The notes under the pieces: model-generated
Told to the model about the DNA's origin: nothing
The model's database searches: none
What the model saw: only the letters and a program-made list of their open reading frames with translations
Translations under genes and position numbers: made by a program
Part shown: positions 1 through 7,583 of the stretch, in pieces
Layout: each line of letters opens with the position of its first letter
Numbering within the stretch: the stretch's first letter is position 1
Assembly: GCA_004151065.3 (NCBI GenBank)
Contig: NWUY0304500232.1
Span: 3,122-14,019 of the forward strand
Direction: 5' to 3'
Origin: Larix sibirica
Taxonomy: Eukaryota; Streptophyta; Pinopsida; Pinales; Pinaceae
Length of the DNA stretch: 10,898 bases

Positions 1-91
1 TTGACAAAGAAAGCATCTTTTGGCATTATTCCTAATGAAATAGGATACATGCTAGTTATGGATAGAATGTTATGCTCCATTTTCCTATATT

Positions 92-466
92 CTTCCTCTT
101 TTACTTTTATTTTCATTTATTGATTTGCTAATATTTATTGTTGTTTGTTGTTGCAATTTTAGGGTTTCAAGCATGGAGGTTAAGGTTTCAAGGATGAACC
201 TCCATGATGACAGTAATGCCTTCTCCCTTCTCTTCTCCTCCTTCCACTTTTACTTTTGTTTTGCTTTATTGATGTGCTAACATTTATTGTTCTTTTGTTG
301 TTTCAAGTTTAAGAATTTTTACATGAAGGCTAGGGTTTCATGGACGCACCTTAATGAGGAATGTAATGGCTTCTTCCTTATCTTCTCATTCTTCCTTCCT
401 CTTTTACTTTGATTTTCCTTTATTTATATGGTAATGTTTATTGTTGTTTTGTTGTTGCAAGTTTAA
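92..466. repeat. Three imperfect ~150 bp tandem copies
   Basis: Three copies begin with a CTTCC-N-CTTTTAC motif at 92, 241 and 395, a spacing of 149 and 154 bases. Each continues with a T-rich tract, then a TTTATTGTT block, a GTTGTTGCAA or GTTTCAAG block, and in the first two copies a TAGGGTTTCA segment followed by a conserved stretch around CCTNNATGA and GTAATGSCTTCT. The third copy is truncated at about 466. Copies differ by many substitutions and small indels, so the array is old. No open frame runs through it. It could be a small minisatellite or the degraded internal repeats of a transposon; I cannot assign a family. Confidence 0.75.
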
Positions 467-519
467 TGGAAAAGAAGAAAAAATGGCATCTTTGGGGATC
501 TATTTAATGTGTACATTTA

Positions 520-592
520 GTTTGTGGGTGTGGCCTCCTTGCATTCTTATAAGGAGATCCAAGTTCAAATCTCAGAATCCTTCTAAATCTCA
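520..592 (+). repeat. Possible degenerate tRNA-like segment
   Basis: A stem CTCCTT (535-540 region) pairs with AAGGAG after a ten-base loop, and a B-box-like AAGTTCAAATCTC follows at a tRNA-like distance. There is no convincing A box or acceptor stem. It resembles the layout of the two better tRNA-like segments downstream and may be an older relative, but it could be coincidence in AT-rich DNA. Confidence 0.25.
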
Positions 593-716
593 ATACTTAA
601 TTTTCTCTTAGTATTAGATATTGATATTTATTTCAAGTGTACGTTATTCACTTGCTTGCACCTATAAGTGAGGCTATTTTCAATTTAGGTATGCAGTTTT
701 AATGGCATATTTATGT

Positions 717-783
717 GGGAATGTAGCTCAAGTAGAGTTCTTTCCTTTTGGAAAGTGATATGAATTCAAACCCTAACATTCCC
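717..783 (+). pseudogene. tRNA-Ala-like relic, copy A
   Basis: A 67-nt segment folds partly as a tRNA. The acceptor stem is perfect: GGGAATG (717-723) pairs with CATTCCC (777-783). The D arm reads GCTC-AAGTA-GAGT, and the start closely resembles plant cytosolic tRNA-Ala, which begins GGGGATGTAGCTCAA. CTTTCC (740-745) pairs with GGAAAG (750-755) around a four-base loop, shorter than a true anticodon loop. The T arm is decayed: ATGAA (760-764) no longer pairs with CCTAA (772-776), which fits G-to-A changes from the TTGGG seen in copy B. It is therefore a tRNA-derived relic, not a working tRNA. Confidence 0.55.
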
Positions 784-898
784 TTACCATTTTCCATATT
801 TAAAAAAAATTACCATTTTTTTGTTTCCATAAACTTTAATTTGCACTAGGTTAGTCTAATTTCAATTCAAATGTGTACTTTTAATAACAATATTTCTT

Positions 899-965
899 GG
901 AAATGGAGCTCAAGTATAGCTCTTACTCTTTGACAAGTGATTTGGGTTCAAGTCCTAACATTCAT
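899..965 (+). pseudogene. tRNA-Ala-like relic, copy B
   Basis: This is the counterpart of the segment at 717-783 and has the same 67-nt length. Here the acceptor stem has decayed (GGAAATG against CATTCAT), but the T arm is intact: TTGGG (942-946), loop TTCAAGT, CCTAA (954-958). The B box GGTTCAAGTCC matches the Pol III consensus, and the A box region reads TGGAGCTCAAGTATAGC. The anticodon arm CTTACTCTTTGACAAG pairs only at its base. The two copies have lost different helices, which supports descent from one folded tRNA-like ancestor. Tail and flanks are shared with copy A. Confidence 0.6.
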
Positions 966-1016
966 ATTTTTTTTCATTTTTTCATTTTTTTCCATAAATT
1001 TTAATTTACGGATAGC

Positions 1017-1192
1017 TAGTGTCACCAACACTAAATCCGATGCTAAACCCAATCCTAAAGTTGGCACTAAACTTGACAGTAAATATGAAAATTAGTTTAA
1101 CACCAAATTTTGTATAGTAAAAACACACCAACATGAAAAAATGCACTACATTAAATGCTAAACTCGATGCTAATGGCCTACTTTATGTAGTG
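1017..1192. repeat. Short segment with internal repeats and hairpins, possible MITE remnant
   Basis: Starts with a hairpin TAGTGT (1017-1022)/ACACTA (1028-1033) and ends with CACTACAT (1144-1151)/ATGTAGTG (1185-1192). Near-identical CGATGCTAA cores occur close to both ends (about 1038 and 1165), and CTAAA repeats lie between. No clear terminal inverted repeat pair with target-site duplication was found, so a miniature transposon is only a guess. Confidence 0.3.
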
Positions 1193-1273
1193 AATGGATA
1201 TTATAGGTGGTTCCACTTACAGAGTTACTAGTACCCAAGGATAGGATCCTTGGGTAACCACCTACCATAGGTT

Positions 1274-1954
1274 GAAATAATAAAGTTTGACATGAATGAT
1301 GTATCGATTTGGGTAGGTCAAATGGAGCATTACTTTGATTTATTTCAAATCCATACTCCTAAGCAAAGGGTGACCTACGAACACTTCACAATGAGACATA
1401 ACAATATCAATGGTACCAATGGATAACTAAGAAAAGGAATCCATTACAGTTCTACTCATGGAATACATTTGTGGGAGAACTCACATCAATATGATAGACC
1501 TTGGGAGAAAGGAAATTTTAATCACTTCGACAAGAATGAGACAAGCAAGATCAATTAAGAAAATTAATAATTGATACTGAGCATTGGCAATAAGAGTAAA
1601 TGACTTAAGTGAAGACATGCTATTGGATATTTATGTAAGATACATCAAGCATAATATCAAGTTATTTAAACCAAAGGATATTGGTGAGGCCATGCAAGCA
1701 CACTATACATTAAAGGAAAAAACTGACCATCATTCAAAACTTATGATGGGAGCAACTATAAGAAGTAGGGATATACATATTCTACCAAAGGCATGAACAC
1801 CTCAACCCACTAGGATCTCACATAGAGAGATGGATGAAAGCACAGTTGAAGGACCATGCTGTGGTTTGATATCAAATATTCCAAAGGGCATAAGTCCCAT
1901 GAAACAAGGTTGTTCATATTAGAGATTGATGATGAAGGTGATGAAGAGCCTTAA
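1274..1954 (+). pseudogene. Ty3/gypsy retrotransposon gag, degraded
   Basis: This is the remains of the retrotransposon Gag structural protein. Reading frame 2 from 1274 gives KFDMNDVSIWVGQMEHYFDL, the classic start of the plant Ty3/gypsy retrotransposon gag domain, with a stop at 1424. Frame 1 resumes at 1411 with WYQWITKKRNP and WNTFVGELTSI. Frame 3 then carries ALAIRVNDLSEDMLLDIYV and LFKPKDIGEAMQ (1578-1796, stop at 1794). Frame 2 returns at 1862-1951 with KYSKGHKSHETRLFILEID and an acidic end, matching the zinc-knuckle region, but the cysteines expected of CCHC are missing. The order and spacing fit the family, while at least three frame changes and several in-frame stops rule out a working protein. 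The ATG-free open stretch 1584-1796 is only one fragment of this gene. Confidence 0.85.
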
Positions 1955-2006
1955 TGAGTGAAAAAAAAAAGAATAAATGGTACAACCAATAAAGAGAGAA
2001 TTGGAT

Positions 2007-2530
2007 ATGCCACTTGAAATATAAGCACATGCTCTAACAAGTATATTATGCTCAAACCTTAAAGATTGAAGGATACATCAAAAATAAAAATAAAATCAGT
2101 CCTTATTTATTTGGTAATACCCATAATTTCATTGATAAGAAAGTGACAAGATAATTTAGTTGTTTTGTGTACCAAGTAACACAATATTCAAGTGATGGTT
2201 GCAAATGGGGGAAGTATCGTTGGTTGAGGAAAATCCCACAACATTAAATTAAGTCTATAAGACTAGCACTAATCTCCCATGTATGTCATTCACATTGGAG
2301 TAGATGTGGTTCTAGTAATGTAATGGCTTAGAACTTTAAGTATATTATAATCTTCAAATTATGATGAGTTATTCATAAAAATCAATGAAGATGAACTGAT
2401 ATATCAACTCAATGGTATTACGGCCCCACCATCTCAAGTGATCAATTCACACAATATGGAAAATTTTCTTAAGCAAGGTGATCAAGGAGTTATTTCTAAG
2501 ACTTACTTTATGGAAGTTAAAAAAGGATGA
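2007..2530 (+). pseudogene. Ty3/gypsy aspartic protease and start of RT linker, degraded
   Basis: Continues the same element after gag. Frame 3 from 2007 reads MPLEI-stop-AHALTS; frame 1 from 2044 reads YYAQTLKIEGYIKNK and, around 2098-2151, GNTHNFIDKKVTR, the retropepsin active-site region. The catalytic aspartate of the D-S/T-G motif is replaced by tyrosine in the best alignment, and a one-base deletion falls inside the motif. Then come VMVANGGSIVG, HNIKLSL, SPMYVIHIGVDVVL and WLRTL with stops between. Frame 2 at 2354-2527 is clean: NYDELFIKI, LNGITAPPSQVI, NMENFLKQGDQGVIS, stop at 2528. These blocks match the protease-to-RT linker of plant gypsy Pol. The reverse transcriptase, RNase H and integrase that should follow are absent, so a large internal deletion is inferred. 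Confidence 0.8.
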
Positions 2531-2689
2531 ACATAACAATGTTTCCCAATTTGACATCTTACTTGCAACACCACTCCAAAGTACATTTTGTAGACTCACA
2601 TATTGAGAATACTTAAGAAGCTTTATAGGAGGGTGAATTACACCGGCTGGGTGAAAATGAGTAGTGAACAAGGTCTACAGGAGGCATGC

Positions 2690-3080
2690 CTTTGGTTGCT
2701 TCAAGGGTTGGATTGACAATTTTTGTAGCCATTTGTATATTTTGTAATTGTAGTCTATAAAAAGAGCTAGATGGATGGGCCTAGCTCCTTTGTTGTACAT
2801 TGTAGCATTCTTCATCTAAATCAATTTTAAGGTATCTTCATTGGGTGTTGTTTGCTCATATGCCTTGTGTTCACTTTGCTTGGATGAATGTTGTTATGTT
2901 TCTCGTGATGCATTGTGTTGGCTAACTATTATAATGAATTGTGATGACCCTGTATATAAATTGATGACTTCAACCATCGTGTTCCCTATTTGAAATGATT
3001 TGGGAATTTCTTGGATGTTATTTTTCCAAATTTGTGAATCTTTTGTTGGTTGTAGTATTGCTCTTTGCTCTGGGGTGTAT
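2690..3080 (+). mobile_element. LTR-like block with TATA box
   Basis: Follows the truncated pol and has the look of a plant LTR: noncoding, with a good core promoter TATAAAAAG at 2756-2764 and a GC-richer transcript-start-like segment just after it. GAGCTAG (2763-2769) and CTAGCTC (2779-2785) form an inverted repeat around GATGGATGGGC. No AATAAA is visible at the expected place and neither border is fixed, nor is there a second copy in the window to compare. Its position after the gag-protease fossil makes a 3' LTR the most likely reading, but the assignment is an inference. Confidence 0.4.
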
Positions 3081-3100
3081 ACAGAATCCTAATTTTGTGG

Positions 3101-3900
3101 TGTAATATCCCCTAGCCACATTTGATTGATTTCTGAAGCATGTGATGTGCCCTAGTTCATGACATATTGGGCATGACTTCAAGTGACCAATTGATGCCCT
3201 AGGTATCGACTAAATATGATATTGACTTTCATTTTCAAGATGGTATCTATTTGAGGTAGTCGACTAGAGGAACATCGACGAAATTAACTTGACTAGAGAA
3301 TCCTCAACTGAATAAATCGACTTGTATGATGAACCGACTGAAGCATATCGACCCGACAGTCAACTATTGGCATTGGTTCACTTGAGTGTTGGCATGCTTG
3401 GATTGTGTGCATGCAGATCACTACTGGTATATTATAGATCACAGACAACAAACCCTTGATTTAAATATCTAATGGTTGAATTGCAGCTTGTTAGTCCACT
3501 GGTGGATATCTTGATATGACATTCCACTTAAAAGGTCAAATGAGTATCGACCTCTGCATTTGGAATTCCATCATCTCCTAGAATAACCATTTGCCTACAT
3601 ACATGGATAAGTATCGACCATTGTACCATCTGTTGCATAGTATTTGTGTGACAAGAAATTCAATGGGTGAATTATGTTAATTGACATAAGGATCAATTGG
3701 GATCAATGGGTAATATCGACTCACCATCTTTATGAATTGAGAATTGTATTGTTAATTATGAAGATATTAATTGCATAAGCATTTTACTTGTATTTTTGTG
3801 TTGCTTGAGAAATCTATTCTTCACTAGTGTATTGGGTTTTGTATCAACCATTGGAACAGAGGTTAGTCGACTTGCTTGAGTCATATTGCATGTAGATTTG
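3101..3900. other. Noncoding region rich in TCGAC
   Basis: No frame stays open and no protein family is recognised. TCGAC occurs at 3206, 3260, 3275, 3317, 3348, 3547, 3614, 3716 and 3867, nine times in about 670 bases of AT-rich DNA, where fewer than one is expected from base composition. CCGAC, TTGAC and TCAAC variants are interspersed, as expected if CpG decays by deamination. The region opens with TGTAATATCCCCT at 3101, which looks like an LTR start, but no matching end was found. It may be LTR or untranslated sequence of the element whose coding fossil follows. Confidence 0.45.
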
Positions 3901-3901
3901 A

Positions 3902-4530
3902 AATTCTTGTGTTCCCTTTGATGGAAACTATGGTTTTATTCAGAGGCTTCATGTAGAGAAAGGGAGAAGGCTAAAGCTTGTCTCTCAAGAAGAAACCATT
4001 ATTGAATTGAATAAATTGGTTTCTTGGATTCATCATGAAATTGACGAGAAAGATCAAACCATATGGAGGTTGCAACAGTACAAGTCAAGTCTTGTTGCAA
4101 ATGCATTACCGATCTCTATCTTGAAGAAGCTTGATGACAATATTATGCAGTTTGATGTTCTAAAAAATACCGTGGAAACCATTTTCCATAATTTGGTAAA
4201 TGAGTTTGGGGATAAATCAGATTTGGTCAATGATTTATAAGAGGAAGTTAAATCCCTTTCCCACACAAAAAATGATGCCTTTAAGGAAGAAATCCATAAA
4301 TTGGCGGAAACCAATGACCAACTAGCTAATGAGCCCATTTGCAAGCCTCTGTTGATGAGCCTCATGAAGAATTTGCTCCTCTTCAAGCACAAAAAATAGG
4401 TTGTTTGATGAATATCAAGCCCTGAAGGAAGGCTGTGATCCTTGTTGCTCCAACTAACTAAGAAACATGAGACTATTAAGGATTTGGAGGATTGCAAGCA
4501 TGGTATTGAAATGGAAGTCCATCAACTATA
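3902..4530 (+). pseudogene. Charged, probable coiled-coil protein fragment, degraded
   Basis: One frame is open from 3902 to a stop at 4238, about 112 codons with no obvious ATG start: ...LKLVSQEETIIELNKLVSW, EIDEKDQTIWRLQQYK, LPISILKKLDDNIMQFDVLK, NLVNEFGDKSDLV. After the single TAA the same frame continues for some 50 codons with EEVKSLSHTKNDAFKEEI and HKLAETNDQLANE, then breaks up; KKHETIKDLEDCKHGIEMEV (about 4461-4527) is a further piece. Leucines and isoleucines spaced among Glu and Lys suggest a long coiled coil. I do not recognise the family. Because a G-patch fragment follows in the same orientation, it may be the N-terminal part of one transposon-borne or gene-derived ORF. The longest open stretch on the opposite strand here is its antisense shadow. 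Confidence 0.5.
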
Positions 4531-4666
4531 GAATGATGAGAAGAAGATTTTCGATGTTGTTGTTTGTATCCTAATTGTTTGTAAGAAATATTTTGTTGTT
4601 TGTACACCTACACATGATTTATTGGATAATAATGATGTTATTTCTCCTAGTTTTAATTAACACACT

Positions 4667-5037
4667 ATCGGTGTTGGGTCTCGATTGCTAAGCAATATGT
4701 GTTATACTGGAGGAGGCCTTGGGAAAAATGGATAGGGTATTGGTGTTCATGTTCCCCTGAGATGAAGGCAACTTGAGTAGGTACTGGATATAAGGTTGTT
4801 GTCGCCTCACTGCCCACGCTTGGCCTTTTTTAGCACATGAAAGTTTTATTTGTTGTAGGTGGAGTTCAAACTGAGTTGTTGGAAGAGCAACCTGCTACAG
4901 AACACATTGATGAATTGGTTGTACCGGATAAGACAAAAATTGATAATGTTGTTGTAGATGACATTGTTGATATGTAGGGTTGTTCTTCTCCCATCGATGA
5001 ACCAGAACCTGAGGTAGCATCCCCTGTTTTATCATAA
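4667..5037 (+). pseudogene. G-patch motif fragment and acidic tail, degraded
   Basis: Frame 2 from 4667 reads GSRLLSNM and YTGGGLGKNG, then an in-frame TAG at 4733 where a glutamine is expected, then GIGVHVP. A frame change near 4756 gives PEMKAT, stop, VGTGYKVVVASLPTLGLF. The spacing of G..LL..M, GGGLGKNG, GI..P and G.GY fits the G-patch, a short glycine-rich RNA-associated motif found in RNA-processing proteins, in some retroviral protease C-termini and in plant repeat-encoded proteins. The same frame continues with FVVGGVQTELLEEQPATEH, an acidic stretch, a stop at 4975 and DEPEPEVASPVLS, ending at 5035. At least three stops and one frameshift show it is dead. Whether it belonged with the upstream coiled-coil piece is inferred from order and strand only. 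Confidence 0.6.
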
Positions 5038-5850
5038 CATAAATATGTGCCATATAATCATCCTCGTCACAAGAATCAATGAATTTTCCCAATAAACAAA
5101 ATTCTTGGAAAGATAGCAACTTTGCTTTCATAACTTTGTAGAAAAGACGTGAAAGACATAACTGTGGACCAGTACTGACTACTCAGATATATTGTGGTTG
5201 GATTGATGAAATATCATGGAATAGTTTGAACATACGTTTCAGGACTTGATAAAAATGTGTATCATCGACTGTATAGTCGTACAATGCTCCTCTTGCATTT
5301 TTTGATTGATTTGGAATGGTTGACTGATGCTCAACAAAATATGGCAGTTGACTAGGATGTTCATCAACTAAGATTTGATTGATACACACACACACATTTA
5401 CGGGGGGTAATTGAAGATTGTTGATGTGTAAACCCAATTATTGTCTCCTTGTTGAATCAAATGTCACGTTGAATCGACTAGACCCACTAAGATCGACTAA
5501 CCTATGTTCAATTGAGTTGTTTGTTGGGAGATCTGATTGAGTACTATTGCAAGTACCTGACTGATGGATGGACAAAGATTGTATTGCTAGACAAAAACTT
5601 CCTATACTTGTTGCGCTATTGGCTAGTCAATTAATCAACTAGATTATGTTGTCTTGTTGTCTAGTTGACTGATCGAATGGGACTGTTTGAACAACAGTAT
5701 GGAAACTTATTTGATGGATTAGATGTCTACATTGATTTTGGTGACAGAGGTGACAATGTTTCAAACTTATTCCAGGAGTGAAATGGTACCAGGGTTGATT
5801 AGTGTTTGAAGTTTAGATCAAATTACGGGGGGAATCCAAACTGAGTTTAC
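5038..5850. other. Noncoding stretch before the polypurine tract
   Basis: No supported gene. TCGAC recurs at 5265, 5474 and 5493 with TTGACT variants at 5320, 5348 and 5665, linking this stretch to the similar region at 3200-3875. A short (AC)n run occupies 5384-5396. A TTACGGGGGG block appears twice, at about 5398 and 5823. The minus-strand open frame 5183-5437 and that at 4895-5131 resemble nothing and overlap the G-patch fossil or this repeat-like DNA. It may be the untranslated region between the last ORF and the 3' LTR of an element. Confidence 0.4.
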
Positions 5851-5862
5851 AAGGAGGGGGGG
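5851..5862 (+). other. Polypurine tract
   Basis: AAGGAGGGGGGG lies directly before TGTTGTAAC. A purine run immediately upstream of a TG dinucleotide is the usual arrangement at the 3' LTR border, where it primes plus-strand synthesis in LTR retrotransposons. It fixes the left edge of the LTR called at 5863. Confidence 0.6.
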
Positions 5863-6275
5863 TGTTGTAACCAAAGGTTCTTTGATAATATTAGCTTGTC
5901 AAATCAAGGGATTGAACCGTTCAAGGAAGTCGACTTCCAACTAAAATACCTTGTTGGATCAAGGGAATTGATCGCTTAAAGGAGTCGATCGTTGACTGAA
6001 ACATGCATCGAGCATGTCCACTTTGGATTTCAGATCCACGTTCTATAGGCAAGTATAACTAATGTGGTCTTGTGGTTGTTGGTTTGGAACATATCCAAAC
6101 CTATTTATAGAGTGTCTATTAGATCGTTCTATCATCATGGGATCATCATGGAATCATGATTTTTCTCTTATGGGGCTTGCTCATTTTGCTTAAGTGTTGT
6201 AACGGTGCCTTTAGACACCTACACTACTCTCAGGAATTCTTTGTTCTCTTCTGATGTTTATTGCATGTTCCAACA
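5863..6275 (+). mobile_element. Probable 3' or solo LTR of an LTR retrotransposon
   Basis: Starts TGTTG after a polypurine tract, and the candidate right end CAACA (6271-6275) gives a 5-base inverted terminal pair and a length of about 413 bases. A TATA-like TTTATAG sits at 6114-6120, in the position expected for the LTR promoter. The left border is well supported; the right one is a choice among several CA dinucleotides. No second LTR with this sequence is seen upstream in the window, so the 5' part of the element was lost or diverged beyond recognition, or the coding fossils upstream belong to another element. It carries TCGAC at 5930, as the upstream regions do. Confidence 0.5.
5901..6004. 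repeat. 55 bp imperfect tandem duplication inside the LTR
   Basis: Two copies offset by 55 bases: ATCAAGGGATTGAACCG (from 5903) with GGAAGTCGAC, and ATCAAGGGAATTGATCG (from 5958) with GGAGTCGATC. Each ends with an AACTAAAATA or GACTGAAACA segment. Internal duplications of this kind are common upstream of the promoter in plant LTRs. Confidence 0.7.
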
Positions 6276-7580
6276 ATGTGTTGCAAGTGGAATATATGTA
6301 TTGCATTTGGAGTTATTAGGTAATTAGTCCACAAGTTAATTCACTCATAATAAAACTTGTAAATGTTTTAGAATATGATCAATTTGGGGTATGGTGACTC
6401 TCTCCGAGTGTCATTTTATAATATATGATTTTCCCCATTGGTCCTGTCGAATTGGCCTTGGTACATTGTACGAGTCAGATTCATTTACTATTGTTTCTTA
6501 ACACTTGTGAATTCACATGCAAGGAATTTATTGTGAAACTCCTCAATGCAAATAAGCATTACTCCATTGTAATGTACACTAGAATTCTCTAGATTTCGGA
6601 AATAGTACTTTACCCTGGTTTACTAGGTGCTAAGAACCTCTTCGGTATGAAACTCTAGTTACTCTATCTCGCCTAGAATGTTGAGATACATGATAAATTG
6701 TGAAAACAACTTTGGTCAATAGTTCCTTTTGCATATAAATCTCGATACGGTGATGGGTTCTCGTTCTTAGGTAACTATTAAACAATTGAGCATCTCTTGT
6801 TTATTAATCATTACAAATAGAGTGACTTTCTTTTCCTAAGACTAAAATCCATTTTCCTCTGGTTATACATAGTCGGCTGAAGTTTACTTCGCAAGTATAA
6901 ATATTGTTCTTGTTCATTTGTTTTTTCGGGTTAATAAGATTTGGGGCTTACGTCTCTGTTTAAAGCCTTTCTTTCTTGTTTTCCAGATCTTAGCTTTGAT
7001 GCTCTCAAGTTTACCTCATCTATAAACCCTCATGCATCTATGATTTCATTCATCGATATATGTTATTTCATTCACCGGTTTTCTTTAATTTTAGATATAG
7101 GTTATCATGTATATTACCATACCTTTAGCTTGTAACCATTTAGTTAAAATATCTGAGTTATGAATTAGTAAACCCTGACTTTGTTTCTCATATTGTTTAC
7201 TTAACATGTCCCGCTCCATTTATTCAGTCATGACCCATGTTTATAGGCCTGGAAAGGGCTCTTTATCACTTCACTAAGTTTAAATATTTAGTTTGGAATC
7301 CCAAGGTTAGGGTTTCAACTACCAAATGCTAGAGGAATGTCTCCTTTAGGTATTCTTGTACCTCGTTACTGTATTTTGGATCCTAATGGTAATAACAAGT
7401 CTTCTGGTTTATAACCATAAATATTTGTGATAATCAATTATTGTTTTTTCATGAAATAAAGGCATTTCAATAGCATTTGAAAAATAATATAAGATAATAA
7501 CATAATGAACTAAAGGATTTATAACTAATATCTAAATCGTAGTTTCCATAAAATATACTTATATGACTATTCAGTGCATA
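6276..7580. other. Unassigned noncoding stretch
   Basis: About 1.3 kb with no protein family, RNA gene or clear repeat that I can identify on either strand. The 64-codon open frame at 6941-7135 has no recognisable similarity or domain and sits in AT-rich DNA, so it is not called as a gene. The part from about 6400 to 6960 keeps more CpG (for example in TCTCCGAG, CCTGTCGAATTGG, CTCGATACGG, ATCTCGCC) than its surroundings, which may mean it is a younger insertion. A TATA-like TATAAATA lies near 6896. Confidence 0.4.
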
Positions 7581-7583
7581 TTT

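Larger units (their letters stand above)
656..1010 (+). repeat. Tandem pair of ~180 bp units with tRNA-like core
   Basis: Unit A (656-840) and unit B (841-1010) align along their length. Both begin with TTGCAC, carry a CTA-N-TTTCAATT block, then an upstream TTTTAAT..ATATTT stretch, a 67-nt tRNA-like core, a T-rich tract, and end with TTCCATAAA-YTTTAATTT. The cores start 182 bases apart. Flanking sequence after 1010 does not continue the repeat. The arrangement suggests duplication of a segment holding a tRNA-derived sequence, or head-to-tail SINE-like units. Divergence between units is substantial, so the event is not recent. Confidence 0.7.

Noticed and set aside
717-783. Functional tRNA gene
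   Set aside because: At 67 nt with a four-base anticodon loop and an unpaired T arm, it cannot form a normal tRNA.
2447-2671. 74-codon minus-strand open frame
   Set aside because: It is antisense to the protease-RT linker fossil and shows no family similarity.
3206-3871. TCGAC repeats as a CRISPR array or satellite
   Set aside because: The repeat is only five bases long and the spacing varies from 15 to about 200 bases.
4054-4497. Longest open frame of the window, 147 codons on the minus strand
   Set aside because: It lies antisense to the coiled-coil fossil, has no recognised domain, and its composition is explained by the opposite-strand coding relic.
5183-5437. 84-codon minus-strand open frame
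   Set aside because: No recognised motif; it runs across an (AC)n tract and a G6 block, and the region has the character of untranslated element DNA.
5789-5803. TGGTACCAGGGTTG as a primer binding site (compare TGGTATCAGAGC for initiator tRNA-Met)
   Set aside because: It differs at several positions, is not preceded by an LTR end in CA, and lies about 60 bases before a polypurine tract, where no primer site is expected.
6941-7135. 64-codon plus-strand open frame as a gene
   Set aside because: Starts at a non-ATG codon, has no domain, signal or similarity that I recognise, and is within chance length for AT-rich DNA.
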